A DNA stretch of 64,000 bases. It comes from Glaciecola flavus. GTDB lineage: Bacteria > Pseudomonadota > Gammaproteobacteria > Enterobacterales > Alteromonadaceae. The first letter of the stretch is position 1. Each line of letters opens with the position of its first letter. The stretch covers positions 62,001 through 126,000 of the forward strand of contig NZ_JBHRSW010000017.1 in the NCBI RefSeq assembly GCF_042646125.1, in the 5' to 3' direction. Shown here one piece after another: positions 25,786 to 34,067 of the stretch. The notes under the pieces are model-generated. The model was given only the letters and a program-made list of their open reading frames with translations, ran no database searches and was not told the DNA's origin. The position numbers and the translations under genes are program-made.

Positions 25786-26730
25786 CTACGAAACCTGTTT
25801 TACGCGTAGCTCTTTTGGTACCGCAAATTCGACGTTTTCCTCTCGTCCTTTGCGTTCGGTTGCCCGTTTGGCTCCCCATTCGATAAGTCTGTCAACAACT
25901 CCTTGCACAAGAACTTCTGGAGCGGAGGCACCGGCAGTGACACCAATATTCGTTGCGCCAGCTATCCATTCTTTTTGAATACAGTTTTTGTCTGCTATCA
26001 GATAAGCCCTAGCGCCTATTTTTTCAGCTAATTCCCTCAACCTATTCGAATTAGAGCTATTTTGTGCCCCCACTACTAGCAGCACATCGCAATCTTGCGC
26101 GAGTTCTCGAACTGCGTCTTGCCTGTTTTGTGTGGCATAACAGATATCGTCTTTTCTGGGGCCATCAATTTCAGGAAACTTTTCTCGTAAGGCATCAATC
26201 ACATCAGCGGTGTCATCAACTGACAAGGTTGTTTGGCTGCAGTAATAAAGCTCATTCGGGTTATTGACTTGTAAAGCCGCAACATCAGACTCAGATTCCA
26301 CCAGATAAATCCCACCTGAAGTATTGCTGTATTGCCCCATTGTTCCCTCTACTTCAGGATGGCCATGGTGCCCAATAAGAATGCACTCTGTGCCTTTTTT
26401 GCTGGCGCGCATCACTTCCATATGCACTTTGGTAACCAGAGGGCAAGTTGCATCAAAAACTTTTAAGCCTCTTGCATCTGCTTCTTTCCTAACGGCTTGT
26501 GACACGCCATGTGCGGAAAATATGACAATATTATCATCAGGTATTTCACTCAATTCATCCACGAATATCGCGCCGCGTGCTTTCAAACCATCAACAACAA
26601 ATTTGTTGTGCACCACCTCGTGCCGAACATATATAGGCGGCTCAAAAATTTCTAATGCTCGCTCTACGATAGTAATGGCGCGATCCACTCCCGCACAAAA
26701 CCCTCTCGGATTAGCCAAATGAATATTCAT
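25786..26730 (-). CDS. ispH: 4-hydroxy-3-methylbut-2-enyl diphosphate reductase IspH
   Basis: Last step of the MEP isoprenoid pathway, yielding IPP and DMAPP. It is a [4Fe-4S] enzyme with cluster cysteines Cys12 (NPRGFCAGVD), Cys96 (DATCPLV) and Cys197 (DDICYATQ). 314 residues is normal. It follows fkpB by 5 bp in the murJ-ribF-ileS-lspA-fkpB-ispH series, and minor pilin genes come next, the same order as in Pseudomonas aeruginosa. Confidence 0.97.
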   Translation of the reverse strand: MNIHLANPRGFCAGVDRAITIVERALEIFEPPIYVRHEVVHNKFVVDGLKARGAIFVDELSEIPDDNIVIFSAHGVSQAVRKEADARGLKVFDATCPLVTKVHMEVMRASKKGTECILIGHHGHPEVEGTMGQYSNTSGGIYLVESESDVAALQVNNPNELYYCSQTTLSVDDTADVIDALREKFPEIDGPRKDDICYATQNRQDAVRELAQDCDVLLVVGAQNSSNSNRLRELAEKIGARAYLIADKNCIQKEWIAGATNIGVTAGASAPEVLVQGVVDRLIEWGAKRATERKGREENVEFAVPKELRVKQVS

Positions 26731-26735
26731 GGACT

Positions 26736-27179
26736 TTACCTCACATCAACGATTTCAACGTCAAAAATAACATCTTGACCGGCCAAAGGATGATTGAAAT
26801 CAACCGTCACCGATTGTCCAGCAATCGCTCGAATAATGCCAGGAAGCTCACTGCCGTCAGGTTGTGAAAACCCCATTATCATCCCCTCTGATATCTCTTG
26901 CTCAGCAGAAAACTTACTGCGGTCAAGGTGATAAATGTTATCGGGATTAGGCATACCAAAGGCGTCGTTTGCGGCGATTTCGAAGCTTTTTCTGTCCCCT
27001 TTTGACAAACCCAATAAGCAGGCTTCAAAATTTTTGCTCAAACTCCCGTCCCCCATTACCAGTTTAGCGGGCTTTTTGTTTACACGTGTACTATCAACAG
27101 CAGAGCCATCTTTTAACTTCAGATCGAAGTGCAAAATGACTTCGCTAGAGCTAGAAATCATATTCGCGTTATCAGTCAT
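26736..27179 (-). CDS. fkpB: FKBP-type peptidyl-prolyl isomerase FkpB (SlpA)
   Basis: 147-residue SlyD-like FKBP with an inserted flap domain (GLSKGDRKSFEIAANDAFG, ..NHPLAGQDVIFDVEI). It lacks the histidine-rich tail of SlyD. Members act as cytoplasmic prolyl isomerases and chaperones. It overlaps the end of lspA by 8 bp and precedes ispH, the standard neighbourhood of fkpB. Confidence 0.92.
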   Translation of the reverse strand: MTDNANMISSSSEVILHFDLKLKDGSAVDSTRVNKKPAKLVMGDGSLSKNFEACLLGLSKGDRKSFEIAANDAFGMPNPDNIYHLDRSKFSAEQEISEGMIMGFSQPDGSELPGIIRAIAGQSVTVDFNHPLAGQDVIFDVEIVDVR

Positions 27180-27663
27180 TTTTTTCCTTGTTCGTAATCA
27201 TGTCCCAAATAAGCAATGCCGCACCAATAAAAATAGCAGAGTCTGCAACATTAAATGCTGGCCAGTGATATGAACCATAGTAAAAATCGAGAAAATCAAT
27301 CACATAACCATAGAGCAAGCGATCAAGCAGATTCCCTAGCGCACCACCTAAGATGAATGAAAAAGCAACGGGTAATAATGTTTGTTCTTTTGGTGTTTTA
27401 CGCAACCACCAAATGATCAATACACTTACGCCAAACGCAATAGCACTCAAGAAGTAGCGCTGCCATCCCCCCGCGTCATATAAGAAGCTAAAAGCAGCGC
27501 CGTAATTGTGCACATAAGTTAAATTGAAAAATGGCAGTAATTGAATAGATTGATACAAATCCATGCTATTGACAATGGCCTGTTTAGTCCATTGGTCAAG
27601 TACAAGCGCCAAAATACTTATCCATGTAAAACGCAAGCCTGTTGTCTTAAAAAGATTAAGCAT
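27172..27663 (-). CDS. lspA: Lipoprotein signal peptidase LspA
   Basis: Type II signal peptidase that cleaves prolipoproteins after diacylglyceryl transfer. It is an inner-membrane protein of 163 residues with four membrane segments. The catalytic aspartates are in GNLLDRLLYGYVIDFLDFY and FNVADSAIFIGA. It overlaps ileS by 8 bp and fkpB by 8 bp. Confidence 0.97.
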   Translation of the reverse strand: MLNLFKTTGLRFTWISILALVLDQWTKQAIVNSMDLYQSIQLLPFFNLTYVHNYGAAFSFLYDAGGWQRYFLSAIAFGVSVLIIWWLRKTPKEQTLLPVAFSFILGGALGNLLDRLLYGYVIDFLDFYYGSYHWPAFNVADSAIFIGAALLIWDMITNKEKND

Positions 27664-30472
27664 ATTTCCTTACTTCTCCATCACCTTCGACGTTATCAAT
27701 ACATCTACTACAGAGTTCTGAGTGATTTGGATGACTACCCACATCTTTCTTGTAGTGCCAGCACCTAGAACACTTTGAGCCACTTGCCTTTAGCACTTCT
27801 ATCGCTACGCCAGAATCTGAACTTACTTGGATAGTTTCCGGTTTGCTCGCGAAATCCAAGAGTTCGACATCAGAGGTGATAAGCACAAACCGCAACTCGT
27901 CACTTATAGGACTAAGCATGTTCTTGAGTTCTTCTGGCAAATACAATTTAACCTTAGCTTCAAGAGAACCACCGATTAGCTTCTGATTTCTAGCTTGTTC
28001 AAGTGCGCTATTTACCTCATTTTTGAGGGTTAACACCTGTTGCCAAAAAGCATTGTCAAACGATGAATTAGTCTCGGGGATATCGGTGTACCACTCATTT
28101 GTAAACACAAATTCATCTCGCTCCCCGGGCATTGCTTGCCATACTTCTTGAGCCGTAAAACTCATAATAGGCGCCATCCATCTTACCAAGGCTTCTGCTA
28201 TATGGTACAAAGCAGTTTGACAGGAGCGCCTAGCATGTCCGTCTGATTTTGCTGTGTACTGACGATCTTTGATAACGTCCAAATAAAAGCTACCCAGCTC
28301 AATGGAACAAAATTGCATAAGCTTTTGACTCACAGCTAACATATCGTAGCTTTCATACGCCGCCAATATCTCATCTTGAACCTGCTGAGTGCGACGCACT
28401 ACCCATGCATCTAACTCAACCAAGCTTTCACCCACAACCAAGTTTGATTTGGGATCAAAACCATTTAAGTTAGCCAGTAAAAATCGGCAGGTATTTCGAA
28501 TTCTTCTATAGGCATCTGCAGCACGCTTCAAAATCTCGTCACTTACCGTCATCTCGCCACGGTAATCAGTCGACGCAGCCCATAACCTTAAAATATCAGC
28601 ACCTAGTTTGTTAGTCACCTCTTGTGGTGCAACGACATTCCCCAAAGATTTTGACATTTTTCTACCGTCTGCATCGACTGTGAAACCATGTGTCAACACT
28701 TCTTTGTATGGCGCATGACCATGCATAGCCACTGATGACATCATCGAAGACATAAACCATCCTCTATGTTGATCAGAGCCTTCCAAGTACAAATCAGCGC
28801 TCTTTGGTATATCTGCTCGTTGATCGACAACGAAATAATGCGTGACGCCAGAATCAAACCAAACGTCTAGGGTATCCGTTACCTTTTCATAATGCGCTGC
28901 GTCTTCGCCAATCAAAGATTCGAGAGACATATCAAACCATGCTTGTATGCCCTCTGACTCAACAGCCTGTGCAACCTTCTCCATTAATGCTTGGGTATTG
29001 GGATGTAATTCGCCTGTCTGCTTGTTTATCAGCAAGGTAATGGGCACCCCCCAAGTCCGTTGTCTTGATATACACCAGTCGGGTCTGCCTTCTACCATGT
29101 TTGTTATACGGTTTTCACCCCATTCGGGTATCCACTGTGTTTTCTTAATTTCTTCTAGCGAAGCAGCGCGAAGCCCCTTTTTATCCATACTGACAAACCA
29201 TTGAGGTGTTGCTCTGAATATGATCGGGGTTTTATGACGCCAACAATGAGGGTAGCTATGCTCATACTTTTCATTGAGGATTAATGCGCCACTGTCAGAC
29301 AGTGCTTTAATAACATTATCGTTTGCTTTGAATACGTGTTGCCCAGCGAACATAGGCGTATTCTCCAAATACACACCATTGCCGCCAACCGGATTGTATA
29401 CTTCGATGCCGTATTTTTTACCGACATTGAAATCATCTACACCGTGTGCAGGTGCAGTATGAACACACCCTGTACCTGACTCAGTTGTAACGTGTTCACC
29501 TAAGATAACGGGGACAGACTGCCCAAATAGTGGATGTGTTAACTGGATTTTTTCTAGCGCTTGACCATTAACAGAAGCAACTACCTCGTATTTTTCCACC
29601 GAATAGCGTTTTGCACATGCCGCAACGAGCTCATCAGCTAAGACTAAGTATTCTTGTCTATCATTGATTTCCATTTTTACCAATGAGTACAACAACTCAG
29701 GATGGATGCTTACCGCCCTGTTGGCAGGAATGGTCCAAGGTGTAGTTGTCCAAATGACAAATTTCGCATTTTCGGCTAGCTCACCATTTATAGCAAACGC
29801 ACTGGCCAACTTATTAACTTCTTCAACAGGAAACGCCACATCAATCGCAGGCGATACTTTGTCTTGATATTCCACTTCGGCTTCTGCCAGCGCTGAACCA
29901 CAGTCTGTGCACCAATGTACAGGCTTAAATCCTTTTTCTAGATGGCCAGAATTAACAATCATCGCCAGCGCACGAATAATGTCTGCCTCAGATTTAAAAT
30001 CCATTGTGCGATAAGGCTGTTGCCAATTTCCTAAGACACCTAAGCGGATAAAATCTTTCCGTTGCCCATCGATTTGACGCTGTGCGTACTCTCTGCACTT
30101 TTGTCTGAATTCAGCAGCACTGACTTTTACACCGGGTTTTCCTACTTTTTTTTCTACCATGAGTTCAATAGGTAAACCGTGGCAATCCCAGCCCGGCACA
30201 TAAGGAGCATCAAACCCAGAAAGCGTTTTCGACTTTACAATAATATCTTTGAGAATTTTGTTTACCGCATGACCTATGTGAATATTGCCATTCGCGTAAG
30301 GGGGGCCATCGTGCAAAATAAATGGTGTTTTTCCTTGGCGCGACTCACGAATTTTTCCATACAAGTCTTTTTCTGCCCATGACTTAAGCATTTGTGGCTC
30401 TCGTTGAGCCAAATTTCCACGCATTGGAAACGTTGTTTCAGGCAGATTCAACGTGTGTTTGTAATCACTCAT
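27656..30472 (-). CDS. ileS: Isoleucyl-tRNA synthetase
   Basis: Class I synthetase charging tRNA-Ile. It has the HIGH motif in NGNIHIGHAVNKIL, the KMSKS motif in GRKMSKSLGN, an editing domain in between, and a C-terminal zinc site of two CxxC pairs (CSRCWHY, CSRCIDN). The frame extends to 30484, but the ATG at 30472 gives MSDYKHTLNLPETTFPMRG, the conserved start, for 938 residues. It overlaps ribF by 8 bp and lspA by 8 bp. Confidence 0.97.
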   Translation of the reverse strand: MSDYKHTLNLPETTFPMRGNLAQREPQMLKSWAEKDLYGKIRESRQGKTPFILHDGPPYANGNIHIGHAVNKILKDIIVKSKTLSGFDAPYVPGWDCHGLPIELMVEKKVGKPGVKVSAAEFRQKCREYAQRQIDGQRKDFIRLGVLGNWQQPYRTMDFKSEADIIRALAMIVNSGHLEKGFKPVHWCTDCGSALAEAEVEYQDKVSPAIDVAFPVEEVNKLASAFAINGELAENAKFVIWTTTPWTIPANRAVSIHPELLYSLVKMEINDRQEYLVLADELVAACAKRYSVEKYEVVASVNGQALEKIQLTHPLFGQSVPVILGEHVTTESGTGCVHTAPAHGVDDFNVGKKYGIEVYNPVGGNGVYLENTPMFAGQHVFKANDNVIKALSDSGALILNEKYEHSYPHCWRHKTPIIFRATPQWFVSMDKKGLRAASLEEIKKTQWIPEWGENRITNMVEGRPDWCISRQRTWGVPITLLINKQTGELHPNTQALMEKVAQAVESEGIQAWFDMSLESLIGEDAAHYEKVTDTLDVWFDSGVTHYFVVDQRADIPKSADLYLEGSDQHRGWFMSSMMSSVAMHGHAPYKEVLTHGFTVDADGRKMSKSLGNVVAPQEVTNKLGADILRLWAASTDYRGEMTVSDEILKRAADAYRRIRNTCRFLLANLNGFDPKSNLVVGESLVELDAWVVRRTQQVQDEILAAYESYDMLAVSQKLMQFCSIELGSFYLDVIKDRQYTAKSDGHARRSCQTALYHIAEALVRWMAPIMSFTAQEVWQAMPGERDEFVFTNEWYTDIPETNSSFDNAFWQQVLTLKNEVNSALEQARNQKLIGGSLEAKVKLYLPEELKNMLSPISDELRFVLITSDVELLDFASKPETIQVSSDSGVAIEVLKASGSKCSRCWHYKKDVGSHPNHSELCSRCIDNVEGDGEVRKYA

Positions 30473-31412
30473 TTGGGTTTCCATGTTCTCTACTATTTAA
30501 CAAGTCTTTAGCTTGCAATACATCTATTTTTATCTGATTTTTAAGTGCATCAATGTTTGCAAATTTTTTCTCGTCGCGAATTTTAGCGACTAGTTCAACT
30601 TCTATTCGTTGGCCATATAAATCACCGCAGAAATCGAAAATATTGACTTCTAACTGCAAACGCCTGCCGTTAAGAGTGGGCTTGTTACCAAGGTTAGCAA
30701 CGCCTAAATACATGTGCTTCTGCCATCGAATAATCACGGCAAAAACACCATGTGCCATAGATTTACGATGATGTAGACGCACATTAGCGGTAGGAAAGCC
30801 CAGTTGCCTTCCAAGCTTATCACCGTGAACGACACGCCCCGCAATGGTATATGGTCTGCCCAACATTTGCTTTACTTTTTCAAACTCAGAGAGCGCAAGT
30901 AACTTGCGTATTTCCGTTGAGCTTATCCTACAGTTTTCTAGGCGGTAGCTTTGCGTATTAACCACTTCAAAATCGAATTTTTCGGCAGAGGCTTTAAGAA
31001 ACTTGAAATCTCCACTGCGCTGGTAGCCAAAACGAAAATCATCACCCACAACTAAGAACTTTGTTCCTAGGCGCTGCACCAATAAATCGGTTATGAAGGC
31101 TTCGGCGGTCATAGCGGCAAAACTCTTCACAAACTTTATGCAAACTAATCGGTCTATTCCGATGTCACGCAACTGTTCGTATTTTTCTCTCAACGACGAA
31201 AGGCGTGCAGGCGCTTGTTCAGGGAAAAATACTTCTTCAGGTTGCGGTTCAAATACCATCACTACAGCGGGTAAGTTTAATACTTTGGCTTGTTCAATCA
31301 GGTTTCGCAGCACAGCCCTATGACCTTCATGTACCCCATCAAATTTGCCAATGGTCAATACACAGCCATGATGCCGTGGCAAAATATTATGAATGCCTCT
31401 GACTAATTCCAA
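30465..31412 (-). CDS. ribF: Bifunctional riboflavin kinase/FMN adenylyltransferase RibF
   Basis: Makes FMN and then FAD from riboflavin. The N-terminal adenylyltransferase domain has GKFDGVHEGHRAVL and FRFGYQRSGD; the C-terminal flavokinase domain has GRVVHGDKLGRQLGFPTANV. The frame runs to 31460, but the TTG at 31412 (giving MELVRGIHNI after an upstream AGG) fits the family N terminus, so I use it (315 residues). The sequence shown as Leu at that codon would be read as Met. It lies between murJ and ileS in the same orientation. Confidence 0.93.
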   Translation of the reverse strand: MELVRGIHNILPRHHGCVLTIGKFDGVHEGHRAVLRNLIEQAKVLNLPAVVMVFEPQPEEVFFPEQAPARLSSLREKYEQLRDIGIDRLVCIKFVKSFAAMTAEAFITDLLVQRLGTKFLVVGDDFRFGYQRSGDFKFLKASAEKFDFEVVNTQSYRLENCRISSTEIRKLLALSEFEKVKQMLGRPYTIAGRVVHGDKLGRQLGFPTANVRLHHRKSMAHGVFAVIIRWQKHMYLGVANLGNKPTLNGRRLQLEVNIFDFCGDLYGQRIEVELVAKIRDEKKFANIDALKNQIKIDVLQAKDLLNSREHGNPNE

Positions 31413-31596
31413 CGAACTTAACCTAAATCTATAAAAACCGCTGAAACGTAGGCGGCGCAAAGCCGAGGATTATATACGCAAACGCCCCCATTAACCAAGC
31501 ACGTGAACGCTATATTGAATATTTTTTGATAATTGTAGCAACTCACTATAAGCAAAGACTTTACTTTTCTCCGGTGCTTATTTGGTTTATTTGGCG

Positions 31597-33168
31597 TTAA
31601 CCTGATTCTCTGGTGTCACTACGGACAAAATGCCCCAATCTCACACCTGTCGATAAAAGGCAAAATATATACACTAGGCCTCCCACGGCTATCAATGTAA
31701 ATAGCTCTACGACACGGCGTGAAAAACCGATATTGGCCCAAGATACCCGCTCATTCATCCACCATAATACCAAAGCCATGATCAATGCACTGAATATCAC
31801 TTTAGCTAAGAACAGCAAAGTGCTCCTGCTCAATCTATATACCCCTTGGATGCGCAATCTGTTATACAGTAGAAGCGCATTGAGTGTGCCAGAAATAGAT
31901 GTAGCCATCGCCAAGCCCACATAACCGAAGGGGAAAGCAAACATTAGGTTAAAGCCCATGTTAACAACCATCGTAATAATGCCGTACTTCACCGGTGTCT
32001 TTGTATCCTGTCGGCTGTAAAATGCTGGCGCAAAAATTTTGACTAACATAAAACTAAATAAGCCGAATGAATAAGCCATCAAGGCATACGAAGCCATTTG
32101 CGCGGTATCTACAGTAAAAGCCCCTCGTTGAAAAATAACCATCATAAGAGGAAATGCGAGAACAAAAAGCGCGGCACCAGCGGGTATACCGAGCGCGCTT
32201 ACGATTCTCAGAGCCCAATCAAGCGTCGAAGAAAATGTTTTACTGTCTTTTGACACATGATTTTTTGACAAAGAAGGTAAAATGACGGTAGCAATCGCGA
32301 TACCGAACAGGCCTAGGGGAAATTCAAGTAATCGATCCGAATAATACAACCAGCTAATCGAACCTGTCACTAGAAAGCTAGCTATGAAAACATCAAGTAG
32401 GAGGTTAATCTGGCTCACCGATACACCAAAAAGCGCCGGTATCATTAAATTTCGGACTTTAACTACATACTTATCACGCCATCCCCAAGTGGGTTTAACC
32501 AAAACACCGGCTTTTGCTAAAAACGGGATTTGAAACCCCAGTTGCACAGCCCCTCCTATAAAAACGCCCCATGCCAATGCAAAGGCCGGCTGACTAACGT
32601 GAGGCATCATGAAAACAGCACAGGCAATAATGCTTACATTGAGCAACACAGGCGTAAAGGAAGATACCGCGAACTTGTTCATGGTATTTAAAATCGCGCC
32701 GGCAAAACCGGTAAGAGATATAAAAAAGATGTAGGGAAAGGTTATTTTTAAAAGTGTAGAAGCCAATACAAATTTATCGCCTTCAGGCAGCCCCTGACGA
32801 TAATCCAAATACCAGCCAAAACCAAATAACGCGGTCAATATTGGTGATGCTAGCACGCCCAAGATTGCCGTTACAAAAACAATGAGACCAAGTGTACCCG
32901 AGACCTTTGCAATAAACTCTTTTTGTCGTTTTTCGTTCTCGTTTTCTAGGACTTCTGTTAACACGGGGATGAATGCCTGTGCAAAGGCGCCTTCAGCAAA
33001 CAGACGGCGGAGAAAATTGGGAATCTTGTTTGCAAACAGAAAAACATCTGCCGCAGCCTCTGCACCCACGACTTTTGCCACCACTACGTCACGCACCAAA
33101 CCAAGAACTCTCGATATTAGCGTCATAATGCTAACGACAATTCCTGCTTTCAACAGCTTTTTAGGCAC
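31597..33168 (-). CDS. murJ: Lipid II flippase MurJ
   Basis: Integral membrane protein of the MOP superfamily that flips lipid II for peptidoglycan synthesis. 523 residues with about 14 membrane segments. The N terminus KAGIVVSIMTLISRVLGLVRDVVVAKVVG and RRLFAEGAFAQAFIPV are conserved. It is read away from the divergent rpsT and lies upstream of ribF. Confidence 0.96.
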   Translation of the reverse strand: MPKKLLKAGIVVSIMTLISRVLGLVRDVVVAKVVGAEAAADVFLFANKIPNFLRRLFAEGAFAQAFIPVLTEVLENENEKRQKEFIAKVSGTLGLIVFVTAILGVLASPILTALFGFGWYLDYRQGLPEGDKFVLASTLLKITFPYIFFISLTGFAGAILNTMNKFAVSSFTPVLLNVSIIACAVFMMPHVSQPAFALAWGVFIGGAVQLGFQIPFLAKAGVLVKPTWGWRDKYVVKVRNLMIPALFGVSVSQINLLLDVFIASFLVTGSISWLYYSDRLLEFPLGLFGIAIATVILPSLSKNHVSKDSKTFSSTLDWALRIVSALGIPAGAALFVLAFPLMMVIFQRGAFTVDTAQMASYALMAYSFGLFSFMLVKIFAPAFYSRQDTKTPVKYGIITMVVNMGFNLMFAFPFGYVGLAMATSISGTLNALLLYNRLRIQGVYRLSRSTLLFLAKVIFSALIMALVLWWMNERVSWANIGFSRRVVELFTLIAVGGLVYIFCLLSTGVRLGHFVRSDTRESG

Positions 33169-33339
33169 TTACATTCCCTATTTTTTTATTGCAGATACTA
33201 CAGGCATTATATGATTTAGACATATGAAGTAAATGCAGAAAATACTTTAATGGTGCTGCATACTCATTATTAGAACTCAGAGCAAAAAATTACCCTCCAC
33301 TAGTTTGTGTATTTTTTAACTATTTCTACTTAATTTGGA

Positions 33340-33368
33340 TTGACAAAATGCATAATAACTTAGATAAT
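33340..33368 (+). promoter_or_regulatory. Sigma-70 promoter of rpsT
   Basis: -35 TTGACA at 33340-33345, 17-bp spacer, -10 GATAAT at 33363-33368, which puts the transcript start about 35-40 bp before the rpsT start codon. This is the strongest protein-gene promoter I could see in the window. Confidence 0.8.
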
Positions 33369-33411
33369 CCGCACCCTTAATTTTTGACACGAATATTTTT
33401 AGGAGTACAAC

Positions 33412-33675
33412 TTGGCTAACATTAAGTCTGCTAAGAAACGTGCAATTCAAGCTGAAAAGCGTCGCCAGCATAATGCAAGCCGTCGCTCCATGACGCGTAC
33501 TTGCATCAAAAAAGTTATTGCCGCTATCGAAGCAGGCGACAAAGACGCTGCGCAATCTGCATTAACTGCTGCTGTCCCAGTATTAGATAGAATGGCAACT
33601 AAAGGCCTTATTCACAAAAATAAAGCTGCGCGTCATAAGTCACGTTTGTCTGCACAAATAAAAGACTTAGCATAA
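33412..33675 (+). CDS. rpsT: 30S ribosomal protein S20
   Basis: 87 residues, very basic, starting ANIKSAKKRAIQAEKRRQHN after the initiator, the typical S20 sequence. It binds 16S rRNA early in 30S assembly. The start is TTG, preceded by AGGAG; E. coli rpsT also uses a TTG start, which is involved in its autogenous control. It is a one-gene unit bounded by a strong promoter and a terminator, divergent from murJ. Confidence 0.97.
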   Translation: MANIKSAKKRAIQAEKRRQHNASRRSMTRTCIKKVIAAIEAGDKDAAQSALTAAVPVLDRMATKGLIHKNKAARHKSRLSAQIKDLA

Positions 33676-33706
33676 ATTCAACGCTAACTTTTATTAAATA
33701 ATTGAG

Positions 33707-33740
33707 AAGCCGGTATTACTTAAGTAATACCGGCTTTTTT
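33707..33740 (+). terminator. Intrinsic terminator of rpsT
   Basis: Perfect inverted repeat with 15-nt arms (AAGCCGGTATTACTT), followed directly by TTTTTT. It lies about 30 bp after the rpsT stop. Confidence 0.9.
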
Positions 33741-33838
33741 ATGTTTATCTGTGAACTTATGTATGAACCGTGAAGTAAGTAACAAGGTTTGTATAGCGAA
33801 ATTCGACATACACTAGAATAACGAGTGGAAGGTAAATA

Positions 33839-34006
33839 ATGATAAAATTTTTATTTTTGGTACCCGTCTGTTTATGCCTAGCGTGGTATACTTATCTAAA
33901 TCAGAAAGGCTATTCACTATCTCAAGGCAAACAGGGCTTTGTTTACATTGCCGTATTATCTTCAATAATACTGATATTTTTTACTCTTGCTTCAATGCTT
34001 TTTTAG
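33839..34006 (+). CDS. Small membrane protein, 55 residues, unrecognised
   Basis: ATG with GGAAGG 6-7 nt upstream, stop TAG. Two hydrophobic segments flank a polar loop: residues 3-20 (KFLFLVPVCLCLAWYTYL) and about 34-54 (FVYIAVLSSIILIFFTLASML), with NQKGYSLSQGKQG between. This is a helical hairpin protein with basic residues in the loop. The good ribosome-binding site and clean two-segment pattern make it a credible gene although very short. It lies alone between rpsT and the convergent ppiD. I do not recognise the family. Confidence 0.6.
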   Translation: MIKFLFLVPVCLCLAWYTYLNQKGYSLSQGKQGFVYIAVLSSIILIFFTLASMLF

Positions 34007-34015
34007 CAGAAAGCA

Positions 34016-34044
34016 TAAAAAATGGCACCGTCTAGGATGCCATT
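34016..34044 (-). terminator. Intrinsic terminator of ppiD
   Basis: On the minus strand: stem AATGGCA/TGCCATT with a 10-nt loop followed by a T-run, about 25 nt after the ppiD stop. Confidence 0.7.
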
Positions 34045-34067
34045 CTAATGTCTACTGACTCAATATA

